NCBI RefSeq assembly: GCF_900114215.1
Contig: NZ_FOSG01000002.1
Coordinates: forward strand, 1 to 64,000
DNA length: 64,000 nt
Source: Streptomyces mangrovi
GTDB lineage: Bacteria > Actinomycetota > Actinomycetes > Streptomycetales > Streptomycetaceae
Direction: 5' to 3'
Numbering within the stretch: the stretch's first letter is position 1; the number at the start of each line of letters is the position of its first letter. Under the pieces are notes generated by a model. It was given only the letters and a program-made list of their open reading frames with translations. It was not told where the DNA came from and did no database searches. Positions 51,965 through 61,651 of this stretch are shown here, in pieces. The position numbers were made by a program, and so were the translations under genes.

Positions 51965-52798
51965 TCAGACCGGCAGGGCGCGGGCGAGCTGCCGGGACTG
52001 GGCGACCAGCCGGTCCTGGCTGTCCCAGACGTCGGCGTCCTCCTCCAGGAAGCCGCCGGCCAGGTTGCGGGTGGTGATGGCCACCCGCACCGGCCCGGGG
52101 GCCGGGCGGCGGCGGACGTGGACGGTCAGCTCCACCGTCGGCACCCAGCCGGACAGGCCCAGTTCGAAGGCGGTCGGCGGCAGGGCGTCCACCGCCAGCA
52201 GCAGGGAGAGCGGGTCGTGGTCGCGGCCGTCGGCCAGCCCGAACCAGCCGCGCATCTCGCCGCGCCCGCTGGGGGCGCCGACCGCCCAGCCGACGGTGGC
52301 CGGGTCCAGGCGCAGGTCGACCTGGTGGGTGATGGGCGGAACGGCGGACGGGTCCATGCCGTCCCGGGCTCCGAGGCAGTTCTCGTACGGCGGGATCTGC
52401 GGCGGCTTGACGCTGGTGCGGACGTCGTCGGGCAGCGCGGCCAGGTCCCCGTAGCTCGCCAGCACGCGGATGCGCTCGACCTCCCGCCCGTCCTCGTCCC
52501 GCTGAAGCAGGGAGGCGGCGCCGGTGGACAGGGTGCGGCCGGCGCGTACGGCGGTGGTGCGCACGGTGGCCGGGCCGGGCCGGGAGGCGGTGAGGTAGTG
52601 CGCGGTGATGGTGAAGGGGTCGGGGTGCGACAGTGCGTCGCCGAGGGCCCGGCCGAGCAGGGCCAGCAGGTAGCCGCCGTTGACTGCGTGCCCGATGGTC
52701 CACTGGGCGGAGAGATCGGCGCCGTAGACGCCCTCCCCCTGTGCTGTGACGGCCGTGTCGCGATCGAACGCGCTGGTACCGATGGTTGCCTCGGTCAT
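51965..52798 (-). CDS. Acyl-CoA thioesterase family protein (double hot-dog)
   Basis: This 277-residue protein has two hot-dog modules of the TesB/thioesterase-like superfamily: first AQWTIGHAVNGGYLLALLGRALGDAL with the VNGGY motif, then FGLADGRDHDPLSLLLAVDALPPTAF with the Asp-containing helix. It is predicted to hydrolyse acyl-CoA; the chain length is unknown. ATG at 52796-52798. Downstream is a strong hairpin. Confidence 0.87.
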   Translation of the reverse strand: MTEATIGTSAFDRDTAVTAQGEGVYGADLSAQWTIGHAVNGGYLLALLGRALGDALSHPDPFTITAHYLTASRPGPATVRTTAVRAGRTLSTGAASLLQRDEDGREVERIRVLASYGDLAALPDDVRTSVKPPQIPPYENCLGARDGMDPSAVPPITHQVDLRLDPATVGWAVGAPSGRGEMRGWFGLADGRDHDPLSLLLAVDALPPTAFELGLSGWVPTVELTVHVRRRPAPGPVRVAITTRNLAGGFLEEDADVWDSQDRLVAQSRQLARALPV

Positions 52799-52855
52799 GG
52801 CAGTACACGGTACAGGCTTTTATTACCGGCTAGTAGCCAAGTTCCGGCAGGCCTC

Positions 52856-53521
52856 TCACGCCTCCCCCTCGCTCTCCTCGGTCCGCCGGCTGCGGCGGTG
52901 CCAGGCCCTCGGCGCGCGCCAGTTGTAGCGCAGGGCCAGCAGCCGCAGGACGAAGGCGAGGGCGGCCGCCGCGCCGCTGGTCACCCCGTTCAGCTCCCCG
53001 GCCCTGATCAGCAGCGCCACCGCCGCCGCCCCGACGACGGCCGGCACCGCGTAGACCTCCCGGTCCCAGCGCAGCAGCGAGGGCACCTCGTTGGCCAGGA
53101 CGTCGCGCAGCACGCCGCCGCCGGCGGCCGTGGCCAGCCCCATGACGACCGAGGCGGTCAGGCCGAGCCCGTAGGCGTGCGCCTTGACCGTGCCCGTGAC
53201 GCAGAACAGGCCGAGCCCGGCCGCGTCGAAGACCATCACCGCCCGGTTGATCCGCTCCACCTGCGGATGGAGGAAGAAGACCAGCACCGTGGCGGCCAGC
53301 GGGGTCAGCAGATAGCCGAGGTCGGTGAAGGCGGCCGGGGGCACCGCCCCGATCACCAGGTCCCTGAAGAGCCCGCCGCCCAGCCCGGTGACCGAGGCGA
53401 GCAGCAGCATGCCGACGACGTCGAAGTTCTTGCGGACGGCGAGCAGCGCGCCGGAGACGGCGAAGACGAAGATCCCGGCCAGGTCGAGCCAGTGCTGGAC
53501 GGAAGGGGTGAACAGATCCAC
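52856..53521 (-). CDS. TRIC-type (UPF0126) cation channel family membrane protein
   Basis: This 221-residue protein has about seven membrane segments arranged as two repeats, each ending with a GGG-x-x-RD motif: VTGLGGGLFRDLVIG and ATAAGGGVLRDVLAN. That duplication defines the bacterial TRIC/UPF0126 family of trimeric potassium channels. The C-terminus is basic then acidic (RRSRRTEESEGEA). ATG at 53519-53521. It lies 57 bases upstream of the thioesterase gene in the same direction. Confidence 0.92.
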   Translation of the reverse strand: MDLFTPSVQHWLDLAGIFVFAVSGALLAVRKNFDVVGMLLLASVTGLGGGLFRDLVIGAVPPAAFTDLGYLLTPLAATVLVFFLHPQVERINRAVMVFDAAGLGLFCVTGTVKAHAYGLGLTASVVMGLATAAGGGVLRDVLANEVPSLLRWDREVYAVPAVVGAAAVALLIRAGELNGVTSGAAAALAFVLRLLALRYNWRAPRAWHRRSRRTEESEGEA

Positions 53522-53549
53522 CCCCCGGTTGTAACAGGTGCCCCTCGCG

Positions 53550-53597
53550 CCGCACCGCCCGCCTCCGCGCCCATGGGGCGGGAAGCGGGCGGTGCGG
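53550..53597. terminator. 13-bp stem-loop after the opp operon
   Basis: The arms 53550-53562 and 53585-53597 are perfect complements; the 22-base interior forms a further GC-rich stem. It lies 45 bases past the last opp gene stop (53643), and is a likely operon terminator. Confidence 0.7.
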
Positions 53598-53642
53598 TGG
53601 GGGCGGACAGCTCCAAAGGAGCCGGAGGGCGCGGCGCGCGGC

Positions 53643-54766
53643 TCACTCGGCCGCGGTCGCGGCCTTCTCCGTCTTCACGGCCTCGGCCGGCCCGGTGCTC
53701 CCGCCGTCCCCGTCGTCTCCACCGTGCCCGTCGTGTCCGGCCGGGACGACCTGGGCCGCGTTGTGTGTGGGGCTGATCCGGCCGTCGGCGATCTCCTCGG
53801 CCCAGTGGCAGGCCACCTTGTGCCCGCCGCCCAGGTCCCGCAGCTCGGGGCGGTCGGTAGCGCAGAGCGTGTCCTGCTTCCACGGGCAGCGGGTGTGGAA
53901 GCGGCAGCCCGCCGGCGGGTTCGCCGGGGAGGGCAGGTCGCCGGTGAGCAGGATGCGCTCGCGGTTGTCCTCGACCTCCGGGTCGGGCACCGGCACGGCC
54001 GACATCAGCGCCCGGGTGTACGGGTGGCGGGGCTCGGCGTACAGCGTGTCGCTGGGCGCCTCCTCCACCAGCGAGCCCAGGTACATCACCCCGACCACGT
54101 CGGAGATGTGCCGCACCACGGCCAGGTCGTGGGCGATGACCACATAGGTCAGCCCCATCTCCTGCTGGAGCTCCTCCAGCAGATTGATCACCTGTGCCTG
54201 GATGGACACGTCCAGCGCGGAGACCGGCTCGTCGCAGATGATCACGTCCGGTTCCAGGACCAGCGCACGGGCGATGCCGATGCGCTGGCGCTGCCCGCCG
54301 GAGAACTCGTGCGGGTAGCGGGAGAGCGCGTTGGCCGGCAGCCCGACCCTCGCCAGGATCTTCCGGATCCGCTCGCGGCGCTCGGTCTGGTCCGCGCCGA
54401 TGCCGTGGGCCTCCATGCCCTCGGAGAGGATCGACTCGATGTTCTGCCGGGGGTTGAGGCTGCCCAGCGGGTCCTGGAAGACCATCTGGAGCCGGCGGCG
54501 GAAGCGGCGCATCTCCTCGTCCGGCAGCTTCGCCAGATCGGTGCCGTCGAAGACCACCTCGCCGTCGGTGATGTCCACCAGCCGCAGGACCGCCCGGCCC
54601 AGCGTGGTCTTGCCGCAGCCCGACTCGCCCACCAGGCCGTACGTCTGGCCGGGCTCGACGGAGAGCGACACACCGTCGACGGCGTAGACGTGGCCGACCG
54701 TGCGGTCGAAGAGGATGCCCTTCTTCACCGGGAAGTGGACCTTCACACCGTTCAGTTGGAGCAGGC

Positions 54767-54770
<4 letters not shown>
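53643..54770 (-). CDS. Peptide ABC transporter ATP-binding protein (OppF/DppF type)
   Basis: This is a 375-residue ATPase. Walker A is GLVGESGCGKTTLGRA, the Q-loop MVFQDPLGSLNPR, the signature FSGGQRQRIGIARALVLEPDVIICDEPVSALD, and the switch His in IAHDLAVVRHIS. The oligopeptide-transporter C-terminal extension has the cysteine cluster GCRFHTRCPWKQDTLC, which may hold an iron-sulfur cluster. A 45-residue His/Asp/Gly-rich tail follows. The ATG at 54768-54770 overlaps the OppD-type stop (ATGA). It is the last gene of the operon. Confidence 0.95.
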
Positions 54771-55897
<1,127 letters not shown>

Positions 55898-55901
55898 GTG
55901 A

Positions 55902-56855
55902 TCAACTCCGCAGTTTCGGGTCGAGGGCTTCCCGCATCGCCTCGCCCAGCAGGGTGAAGCCGAGCGCGGTGATGATGATGCCCAGCGCGGGGTAGACCGC
56001 GAGCATCGGTGCGCTGTCGAAGTACCTCTGTGCCTGGGCCAGCATGACGCCCCACTCAGGCACGGCGGAGTCGGGGTTGCCCAGGCCGAGGTAGGACAGC
56101 GCCGCCGCCTCGATGATGGCGGTGGCCAGGCTCAGGGTGGTCTGGACGATCACCGGGCTCAGCGAGTTGGGCAGCACATGTCCGAGCGCGATGCGTCGCT
56201 TGCGCACTCCGAGGGCCTGGGCGGCCAGCACGTAGTCCGAGCCGCCCTGCGCCAGCATGGCGCCGCGCAGCAGCCGGGCGAAGATGGGGATCTGCACCAC
56301 GCCCACCGCGATCATCACAGTGGTCAGGGACTGGCCCAGGACCGCGGCGATGGACACGGCCAGCAGCAGCGAGGGCAGCGCCAGCATCATGTCGATGACG
56401 CGCATCACGACGGTGTCGATCCGGCGGCCGACCTTGCCGCCCAGCACCAGGGCGGCGCCCGAGGCGCCGCCGACCAGCGCGCCGACGGTGAAGCCCAGCA
56501 GCGTGGCGACGATGCCGACCAGCAGCGTCTGGCGGGCTCCCACCAGCATCCGGGAGAACTCGTCGCGGGCCAGGTGGTCCAGGCCGAGCCAGTTCTCGGC
56601 GCGGGGGCCGACGAAGACGTTCTGGTTGGTGAGTACTTCACCGCGCCACAGCTGGGCGGTGGGGCTGTACGGGGCCACCCACGGGCCCACGATCGCGACC
56701 ACCACGAACACACCGATGATGCACGCGCCGATCACGGCCATCTTGCTGCTCTTGAGCCTGCGCCAGGCCTCGACCCACAGACTGGCGCCCGTGGAGGTCT
56801 CGGTGGAGGCGGTGAGCTCTGCGAGCCGGTCGATCTTGTCGGTCTTGGTGCTCAT
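55902..56855 (-). CDS. Peptide ABC transporter permease (OppC/DppC type)
   Basis: This 317-residue inner permease has an N-terminal first membrane segment (AVIGACIIGVFVVVAIVGPWVAP) and a five-segment BPD core. The EAA loop reads DYVLAAQALGVRKRRIALGHVLPNSLSPV. The extracytoplasmic part GLDHLARDEFSRMLVGARQTL is typical of DppC. The ATG at 56853-56855 shares one base with the OppB-type stop (TGATG). Confidence 0.94.
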   Translation of the reverse strand: MSTKTDKIDRLAELTASTETSTGASLWVEAWRRLKSSKMAVIGACIIGVFVVVAIVGPWVAPYSPTAQLWRGEVLTNQNVFVGPRAENWLGLDHLARDEFSRMLVGARQTLLVGIVATLLGFTVGALVGGASGAALVLGGKVGRRIDTVVMRVIDMMLALPSLLLAVSIAAVLGQSLTTVMIAVGVVQIPIFARLLRGAMLAQGGSDYVLAAQALGVRKRRIALGHVLPNSLSPVIVQTTLSLATAIIEAAALSYLGLGNPDSAVPEWGVMLAQAQRYFDSAPMLAVYPALGIIITALGFTLLGEAMREALDPKLRS

Positions 56856-57859
56856 CAGTGCACCCGCACTCTCGGGTCGATAAGGCTGTAGGCGAGGTCA
56901 ACCAGCAGGTTGATGACGACGTACGCAGCCGCGATGAACATGATGAAGCCCACCAGGACCGGGTAGTCGCGCTCGTCGATGGCGGTCTTGATGAACGAGC
57001 CGATGCCGCCGAAGGCGAAGACCGACTCGGTGAGCACCGCGCCCGACAGCAGACCGCCGGTGAGCAGGCCGACGGCGGTGACGATCGGCAGCAGCGCGTT
57101 GCGCAGCACATGGCGGCCGCGCACCACCTGGCGGCTCAGGCCCTTGGACTCCGCGGTGCGCACGTAGTCCTCGCCGAGCACCTCCAGGACACTGGCCCGG
57201 GTCATACGGGTGATGATGGCCAGCGGGATCGAGGCGAGCGCCAGGGCCGGGAGCACCAGGTGCATCGCCGCGTCCCAGGCCGCGTCGAACTCGCCGGTGA
57301 GGAGGCCGTCCAGGACGTAGAAGCCGGTGATCTCGGTGGCGTCGATGCCGGTGGTCTGGCGGCCGAAGCTGGGGAACCAGCCGAGCTGGACGGCGAAGAC
57401 CGCCTTGAGCAGGAAAGCCAGGAAGAACACCGGGATGCAGATGCCCAGCAGGGAGCCGGAGACCGCGGTGACGTCCAGCCAGCTGCCGCGCCGGCGGGCG
57501 GCGAAGTAGCCCAGCGGGACACCGACGGCGATGGCGATGATCATGGCCGAGACGCCGAGCTCCACCGTGGCCGGGAACGCCCGGGTGAACTCGTCCCACA
57601 CCGGCTGGCCGGTCTGGGTGGAGACGCCCAGGTCCAGCTCGGACAGCCGCTTGAGGAAGCGGCCGTACTGGACCCACACGGGCTGGTCGAGCCCGAGGGC
57701 CGCCTCGATGCGGGCCCTGTCCGCCTCGGTCGCACGCTCGCCGAGCATGGCCGCGGCGGGTCCGCCGGGCAGCCGGTTCAGCCAGATGAACAGCAGAACG
57801 GACAGACCCAGCAGGGTGGGTATCAGTTGGAGCAGTCTTCGTACGACGAGACGCAACAC
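56855..57859 (-). CDS. Peptide ABC transporter permease (OppB/DppB type)
   Basis: This 334-residue permease begins LRLVVRRLLQLIPTLLGLSVLLFIWLNRLPGGPAA, the hallmark of DppB, followed by the periplasmic GLDQPVWVQYGRFLKRLSELDLGVS. The EAA loop is EDYVRTAESKGLSRQVVRGRHVLRNALLP. It starts at GTG 57857-57859 with AAGGGG about 10 bases upstream. It lies 90 bases after the binding protein gene, with a perfect 18-bp hairpin in between. Confidence 0.94.
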   Translation of the reverse strand: MLRLVVRRLLQLIPTLLGLSVLLFIWLNRLPGGPAAAMLGERATEADRARIEAALGLDQPVWVQYGRFLKRLSELDLGVSTQTGQPVWDEFTRAFPATVELGVSAMIIAIAVGVPLGYFAARRRGSWLDVTAVSGSLLGICIPVFFLAFLLKAVFAVQLGWFPSFGRQTTGIDATEITGFYVLDGLLTGEFDAAWDAAMHLVLPALALASIPLAIITRMTRASVLEVLGEDYVRTAESKGLSRQVVRGRHVLRNALLPIVTAVGLLTGGLLSGAVLTESVFAFGGIGSFIKTAIDERDYPVLVGFIMFIAAAYVVINLLVDLAYSLIDPRVRVH

Positions 57860-57889
57860 CCCGCGATGCCCCTTTCTTGGTCCTCATGG

Positions 57890-57935
57890 GCAGGTCCGCC
57901 CGGCCACTTCGGATGCCGTGGCCGGGCGGACCTGC
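57890..57935 (-). promoter_or_regulatory. Perfect 18-bp intercistronic hairpin between binding protein and permease genes
   Basis: The arms 57890-57907 and 57918-57935 are fully complementary with a 10-base loop. Placed between the first and second genes of the opp operon, it probably acts as a partial terminator or 3' stabiliser, giving more binding protein than transporter. Confidence 0.7.
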
Positions 57936-57949
57936 GCGCGGTCATGCGT

Positions 57950-59617
57950 TTACTTGAAGGAGACCTCGGCGAAGTTCTCCTGCGTCAGCGGGGAGACCTT
58001 CGGGGGGTTGACGTCCTTGGCGAACGCGATGGAGGGCGGGGAGGAGGAGACCGGGACGCCCGGGATGTACTCCATGATGGCCTCGTTGGCCTTCTTGTAC
58101 AGCTCCACCCGCTTGGCGACGTCCGGCTCGGCGCTGGACTTCTTCACCGCGTCGAAGACCTTGTCGTCGCGGAAGCCCCACTGCTTGTCGTACCCGGCGA
58201 ACCAGGTGCCGATGAAGTTGTAGGCGTCGTTGAAGTCACCGGTCCAGCCCAGCAGGTGCAGGTCGCAGGTGCCCGCCTCGGTGGCGTCGATGTAGTCCGG
58301 GGCCCACTTCATGGGCTTGGGCTGCACCTTGACGCCGGCCTTCTCCAGGTCGGACTTCATCAGCTCGAACATGTCGGCCGGGGCGGGCATGTACGGGCGG
58401 GTGACCTCGGTCGGGTAGCAGAAGGTGACCTTGAGGTTCTCCTCGCCGGCCTTCTTCAGCAGGTCCTTGGCCTTGTCCGTGTCGAACTCGTAGGTGGCGA
58501 CCTTGTCCGAGTGGCCGTCGACGGTGTCCGGCATGAACTGGGTGGCCACCGTGCCGCCCTCGGGCAGCTGCGTCTTGACGACGTTCTCGCGGTCGATGGC
58601 GTGGGTGATCGCCTGGCGGACGTCCTTCTTCTTCAGGGCCTTGTTCGCCTCCTGCGACATGCCCATGTAGAAGATGTTGAACACGCCGCGGACCGGGACC
58701 TGGAAGCCTTCCTTCTCCAGGGTCTTCACGTCCGAGGGAGCGACCAGGTCGTAGCCGTGGATGTTGCCGGCCTGCAGCGCCTGGCGGCGCGCGGACTCCT
58801 CGGCGATGGTGCGGAAGACCAGCTTCTCGACGCCGGCCTTCTCACCCCAGTAGTCGTCGAACCGCTCGAGGGTGACTTCCTTGTTGCCCTTGTCCCACTC
58901 GGTGATCTTGAAGGGGCCGGTGCCCGCGACGGTGCCGGCCTCCTGGCTGTACTTGGGGTAGGAGATGGCGTCGCCCTCGCCGCTCAGCTCCTGCTTCTCG
59001 TAGGCGTCGATGGCCTTCGGGGAGTGGATGGCCAGCGCCTGGAGCGAGAAGCCGCCGGGCAGGTTGGCGGTGGCCTCGTGCACGCTGATGACGGCGGTGT
59101 GCTCGTCCTTCGCCTCGCAGCCCTTGTAGTTGGCCTCGGGCGTGTCCTTGTTCTCGTTCTTCGCGAAGCCGAGGAAGACCTTCTGCCAGTAGTAGGAGAC
59201 CGCGCTCTCCTGGTACGTGCCGGTCCAGTTGAACCAGTGGTCGTAGTTCTTGCACACCGCCTCGGCGGTGAGCTTCTCGCCGTCGTGGAACTTCACGCCC
59301 TTGCGGAGGTTGAAGGTCCACTCGGTGCCGGTCTCGTCGGCGTTCCACGACTCGGCGAGGCCACCGACCAGCTCGGTGCCGCCCGGCTCGTGCTCGATCA
59401 GCGCCTCGAAGGCCTGGCGGGTGACCCGGAACGTCTCACCGTCACTGGCCAGCGCCGGATCCAGCGAGCCCGGGTCTCCGGCGGCGCCGAAGACGAAGGT
59501 GTCACCACCCTTGCCTTCGTCCTTCTCGCCTCGTTCACTGGCACATCCAGTGGCGATCACACCAACCGCGAGGGTCGCCGCGATCGTCTGGACGACCCTG
59601 GAACCGGTTATTCGCAT
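57950..59617 (-). CDS. Peptide ABC transporter substrate-binding lipoprotein
   Basis: This 555-residue extracytoplasmic binding protein of the DppA/OppA class (SBP family 5) begins MRITGSRVVQTIAATLAVGV, with lipobox IATGC (Cys25) and an acidic linker. FGAAGDPGSLDPALASDGETFRVTRQAFEALIEHEPGG is the family N-terminal signature, and GTGPFKITEWDKGNKEVTLERFDDYWG is the central one. ATG at 59615-59617 has GAGGTGG just upstream. It is the first gene of the opp operon. The upstream 59618-59842 gap contains a TATAT patch near 59708-59713 that could be its -10. The peptide preference is unknown. Confidence 0.95.
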   Translation of the reverse strand: MRITGSRVVQTIAATLAVGVIATGCASERGEKDEGKGGDTFVFGAAGDPGSLDPALASDGETFRVTRQAFEALIEHEPGGTELVGGLAESWNADETGTEWTFNLRKGVKFHDGEKLTAEAVCKNYDHWFNWTGTYQESAVSYYWQKVFLGFAKNENKDTPEANYKGCEAKDEHTAVISVHEATANLPGGFSLQALAIHSPKAIDAYEKQELSGEGDAISYPKYSQEAGTVAGTGPFKITEWDKGNKEVTLERFDDYWGEKAGVEKLVFRTIAEESARRQALQAGNIHGYDLVAPSDVKTLEKEGFQVPVRGVFNIFYMGMSQEANKALKKKDVRQAITHAIDRENVVKTQLPEGGTVATQFMPDTVDGHSDKVATYEFDTDKAKDLLKKAGEENLKVTFCYPTEVTRPYMPAPADMFELMKSDLEKAGVKVQPKPMKWAPDYIDATEAGTCDLHLLGWTGDFNDAYNFIGTWFAGYDKQWGFRDDKVFDAVKKSSAEPDVAKRVELYKKANEAIMEYIPGVPVSSSPPSIAFAKDVNPPKVSPLTQENFAEVSFK

Positions 59618-59819
59618 GTTCCACCTCAGGGGTCGGTGACGGTTTGACTGCTGGTCGCCCGAACAGTACTGCGCCCAACCATCGGTGTGAACTGTCCGCA
59701 TGTCGGTGATATAGACCTGAGACCCTGGCGCCCGAAACGGCGGCAGTGCAGGTCAAAGCGTTGATACCGGGCGAAACCACCGGTCGCCGACGGGGCGGGG
59801 TCCGGCGCCGCGGGGGCTT

Positions 59820-59852
59820 GTCAGTAGGGGGTCAGTAGGGGGTCAGTAGGGG
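59820..59852. repeat. Three perfect 11-bp tandem copies (gtcagtagggg) spanning a stop codon
   Basis: The copies lie at 59820-59830, 59831-59841 and 59842-59852. The last copy holds the TGA stop (59843-59845) and final codons of the SseB-like gene, so the repeat duplicates the gene end into the 3' flank. Confidence 0.9.
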
Positions 59853-60610
59853 CGGGGGTAGCCGTAGCCGTGTCCGGGGGCCGCCGCGGGGGCGGCGGCA
59901 TGGGCGTCACGGTCGAAGAACGGGCGGGAGTTGGCCCGCAGCCACATGGCGACCGGGTCGTACTCGTCCGACATCGACACCGTGGACACCGCCAGCCCGT
60001 CCGGCACCGCGGCCACCGACTGCCGCATCATCGAGCGCACCGACTCCACCGCCTGCGGCGCGAAGTCGTACAGGTCGAGCCCGATCACCAGCCGCGGCGC
60101 GCCCAGGGCGGGCTGTACCCAGGCCCGGCGCAGGGTGCGCACGGCGGGCGTGCGGTGGGCGTTGTGCACCAGTTGGGCGTAGAAGTGCGGTACGTCCACG
60201 GTCGGTTCGCCGATGCGCAGCGGTCCGGCCGGCAGCCTCTCCAGCCCGCCCGCGATCCGGCGCAGGTCCAGCCAGGGGATGCCGACGCCGCCGCCGGGCG
60301 CGTGCGGGTTGAGCCACAGCCCCCAGCGGTCGGGGAAGAGGGCGGCGGCGATGTCGCGCCCGCCGACCACCTCGTGGGCCCTGGTCCAGCCGGAGGCCGT
60401 CAACTCGTGCTCGGAGGTCACACAGGGTGCGTAGCCGTGCCCGGCGACCTCCATGTTCCCGTACTGGGCGTCGGGGGAACCGGCCTGGCCGTGCCAGAGC
60501 AGCATCCACACCCGGCCGGAGGCGAGGGCGCCCAACAGCGCTTCATAGGTGTCGTACCGCCCGGGCGCCACCTGCCGCAGCAGCTGCTCAACGCTTCCAC
60601 CCGCGCTCAC
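59843..60610 (-). CDS. SseB-like protein, first copy (255 aa)
   Basis: This 255-residue protein resembles the enhanced-serine-sensitivity SseB family, named from E. coli; its molecular function is unknown. The N-terminal SseB domain contains VEQLLRQVAPGRYDTYEALLGALASGRVWMLLW and APCVTSEHELTASGW. The C-terminal domain contains LVIGLDLYDFAPQAVESVRSMMRQS and EYDPVAMWLRANSRPFFDRDA. It ends in a Gly/Ala/Tyr-rich tail. A paralog lies directly upstream at 60784-61563, sharing the DPV-x-x-W-(L/M)-R-x-x-x-RPF(F/Y)DR motif. Confidence 0.82.
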   Translation of the reverse strand: MSAGGSVEQLLRQVAPGRYDTYEALLGALASGRVWMLLWHGQAGSPDAQYGNMEVAGHGYAPCVTSEHELTASGWTRAHEVVGGRDIAAALFPDRWGLWLNPHAPGGGVGIPWLDLRRIAGGLERLPAGPLRIGEPTVDVPHFYAQLVHNAHRTPAVRTLRRAWVQPALGAPRLVIGLDLYDFAPQAVESVRSMMRQSVAAVPDGLAVSTVSMSDEYDPVAMWLRANSRPFFDRDAHAAAPAAAPGHGYGYPRPY

Positions 60611-60741
60611 GTGGGCCGCCCCTTCTCGCGTCGTCCTCGCTCACCGGGCCGCGCGCGCGTCCCGTCCCGACATCCAACCAGCTTACGGTCCGCACCCGAC
60701 AGGGTCCGGACCACTCGGCCGTTTCCGGGCAGGGGCGCCCT

Positions 60742-60757
60742 GGCCGGGCGCCCGGCC
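60742..60757. terminator. Short palindrome after the second SseB-like gene
   Basis: The sequence ggccgggc (60742-60749) is immediately followed by its complement (60750-60757), 26 bases past the stop at 60784. A weak terminator is possible. The rest of 60611-60783 shows nothing. Confidence 0.35.
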
Positions 60758-60783
60758 GCGGGGACACCGGGCGGCCCGGGGGG

Positions 60784-61563
60784 TCAGTACGGCTGGTCCT
60801 GGCGGTCGTAGAAGGGCCGCACGCACTGGCGCATCCAGTCCACGACCGGGTCCTGGGCCGCGTCCAGCAGCACCATCTGCACCGGCCACCGCACCGGCTC
60901 CCGGCCCAGCGCGCGGCCGAGCGCGTCGTGCGCCGCCGCGCGGGCCTGCGGGTCCAGCAGGTCCAGCTCCACCCCGACGAACAGCGCGGGCGCGTCCCCC
61001 TCGACGCTGGCCAGACCGCGGCGGGCGGTGCGGACCTGCGGCAGCACCGCGAACTCCCCGGCCGCGGCGGCCAGGAAGTCCACCGGCTCCTCCTGCCAGT
61101 CGGGCTCGAAGAGCCGGACCCGGGCGCCGCTCGCCATCCCCGGGATCCCCTCGGCCCCGCCCTCGCGGCACAGTTCGGCCACGGCCTCCGGGGGCAGCGG
61201 GACGCCGACGGTGCCGTCGGGGTTGACCGCGATTCCCACCTGCGGCGGCAGGCCGCGGGCGAACTCCCGCGCGGGCGCGACGGCGAAGGGCAGATGCGAG
61301 CCGACGCACCGCAGGAACTGCTGCTCGGAACTGAAGACGGGCACATAGGGCGCCCCGTCGAGCTGGATCGTGGGCAGGTCGAGGTTGGGGCTTTCCGGCC
61401 CGCCGCCCTCGGGCAGCGGCACCCACAGACTGCTGCGGCCGAGCACCTCCAGCAGCCGGGCGCCCGCTCCCGGGGCGCCGAGGGAGGCGGCGAGGGTCTC
61501 CTCCAGCTCGTTGCCGGGCCAGTCGCCGCCGTGCCCCGGTCCGTACTGCTGCGGGATGGTCAT
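60784..61563 (-). CDS. SseB-like protein, second copy (259 aa)
   Basis: This 259-residue member of the SseB family begins MTIPQQYGPGHGGDWPGNELEE. The N-terminal domain has LLEVLGRSSLWVPLPEGGG, APYVPVFSSEQQFLRCVGSH and LPFAVAPAREFARGLPPQVGIAVNP. The C-terminal domain has PALFVGVELDLLDPQARAAAHDAL and DPVVDWMRQCVRPFYDRQDQPY. It lies 173 bases upstream of the first copy. The shared C-terminal motif shows the two arose by an old duplication. The function is unknown. Confidence 0.85.
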   Translation of the reverse strand: MTIPQQYGPGHGGDWPGNELEETLAASLGAPGAGARLLEVLGRSSLWVPLPEGGGPESPNLDLPTIQLDGAPYVPVFSSEQQFLRCVGSHLPFAVAPAREFARGLPPQVGIAVNPDGTVGVPLPPEAVAELCREGGAEGIPGMASGARVRLFEPDWQEEPVDFLAAAAGEFAVLPQVRTARRGLASVEGDAPALFVGVELDLLDPQARAAAHDALGRALGREPVRWPVQMVLLDAAQDPVVDWMRQCVRPFYDRQDQPY

Positions 61564-61603
61564 GGGAAAACCCTATCGGCACCGGGTGGGTGCGTCCGCC
61601 CTC

Positions 61604-61650
61604 GTCCCGCGCCCGCGTCCACGGGGCGCACGGGGCGCCGGGCGCGGGAC
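61604..61650. terminator. 12-bp stem-loop after the P-loop gene
   Basis: The arms 61604-61615 and 61639-61650 are perfectly complementary with a 23-base loop, 1 base past the stop at 61652. It is likely its terminator. Confidence 0.6.
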
Positions 61651-61651
61651 C

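Noticed and set aside
56858..59647. 929-codon open frame on the plus strand opposite the permease and binding protein genes
   Set aside because: It is a mirror of the real opp genes; the translation is repetitive Gly/Asp/Val/Leu without motifs.
60742..60757. Palindrome as a regulatory operator
   Set aside because: GC-only inverted repeats of this length are frequent in this DNA; its place after a stop codon fits a weak terminator better.
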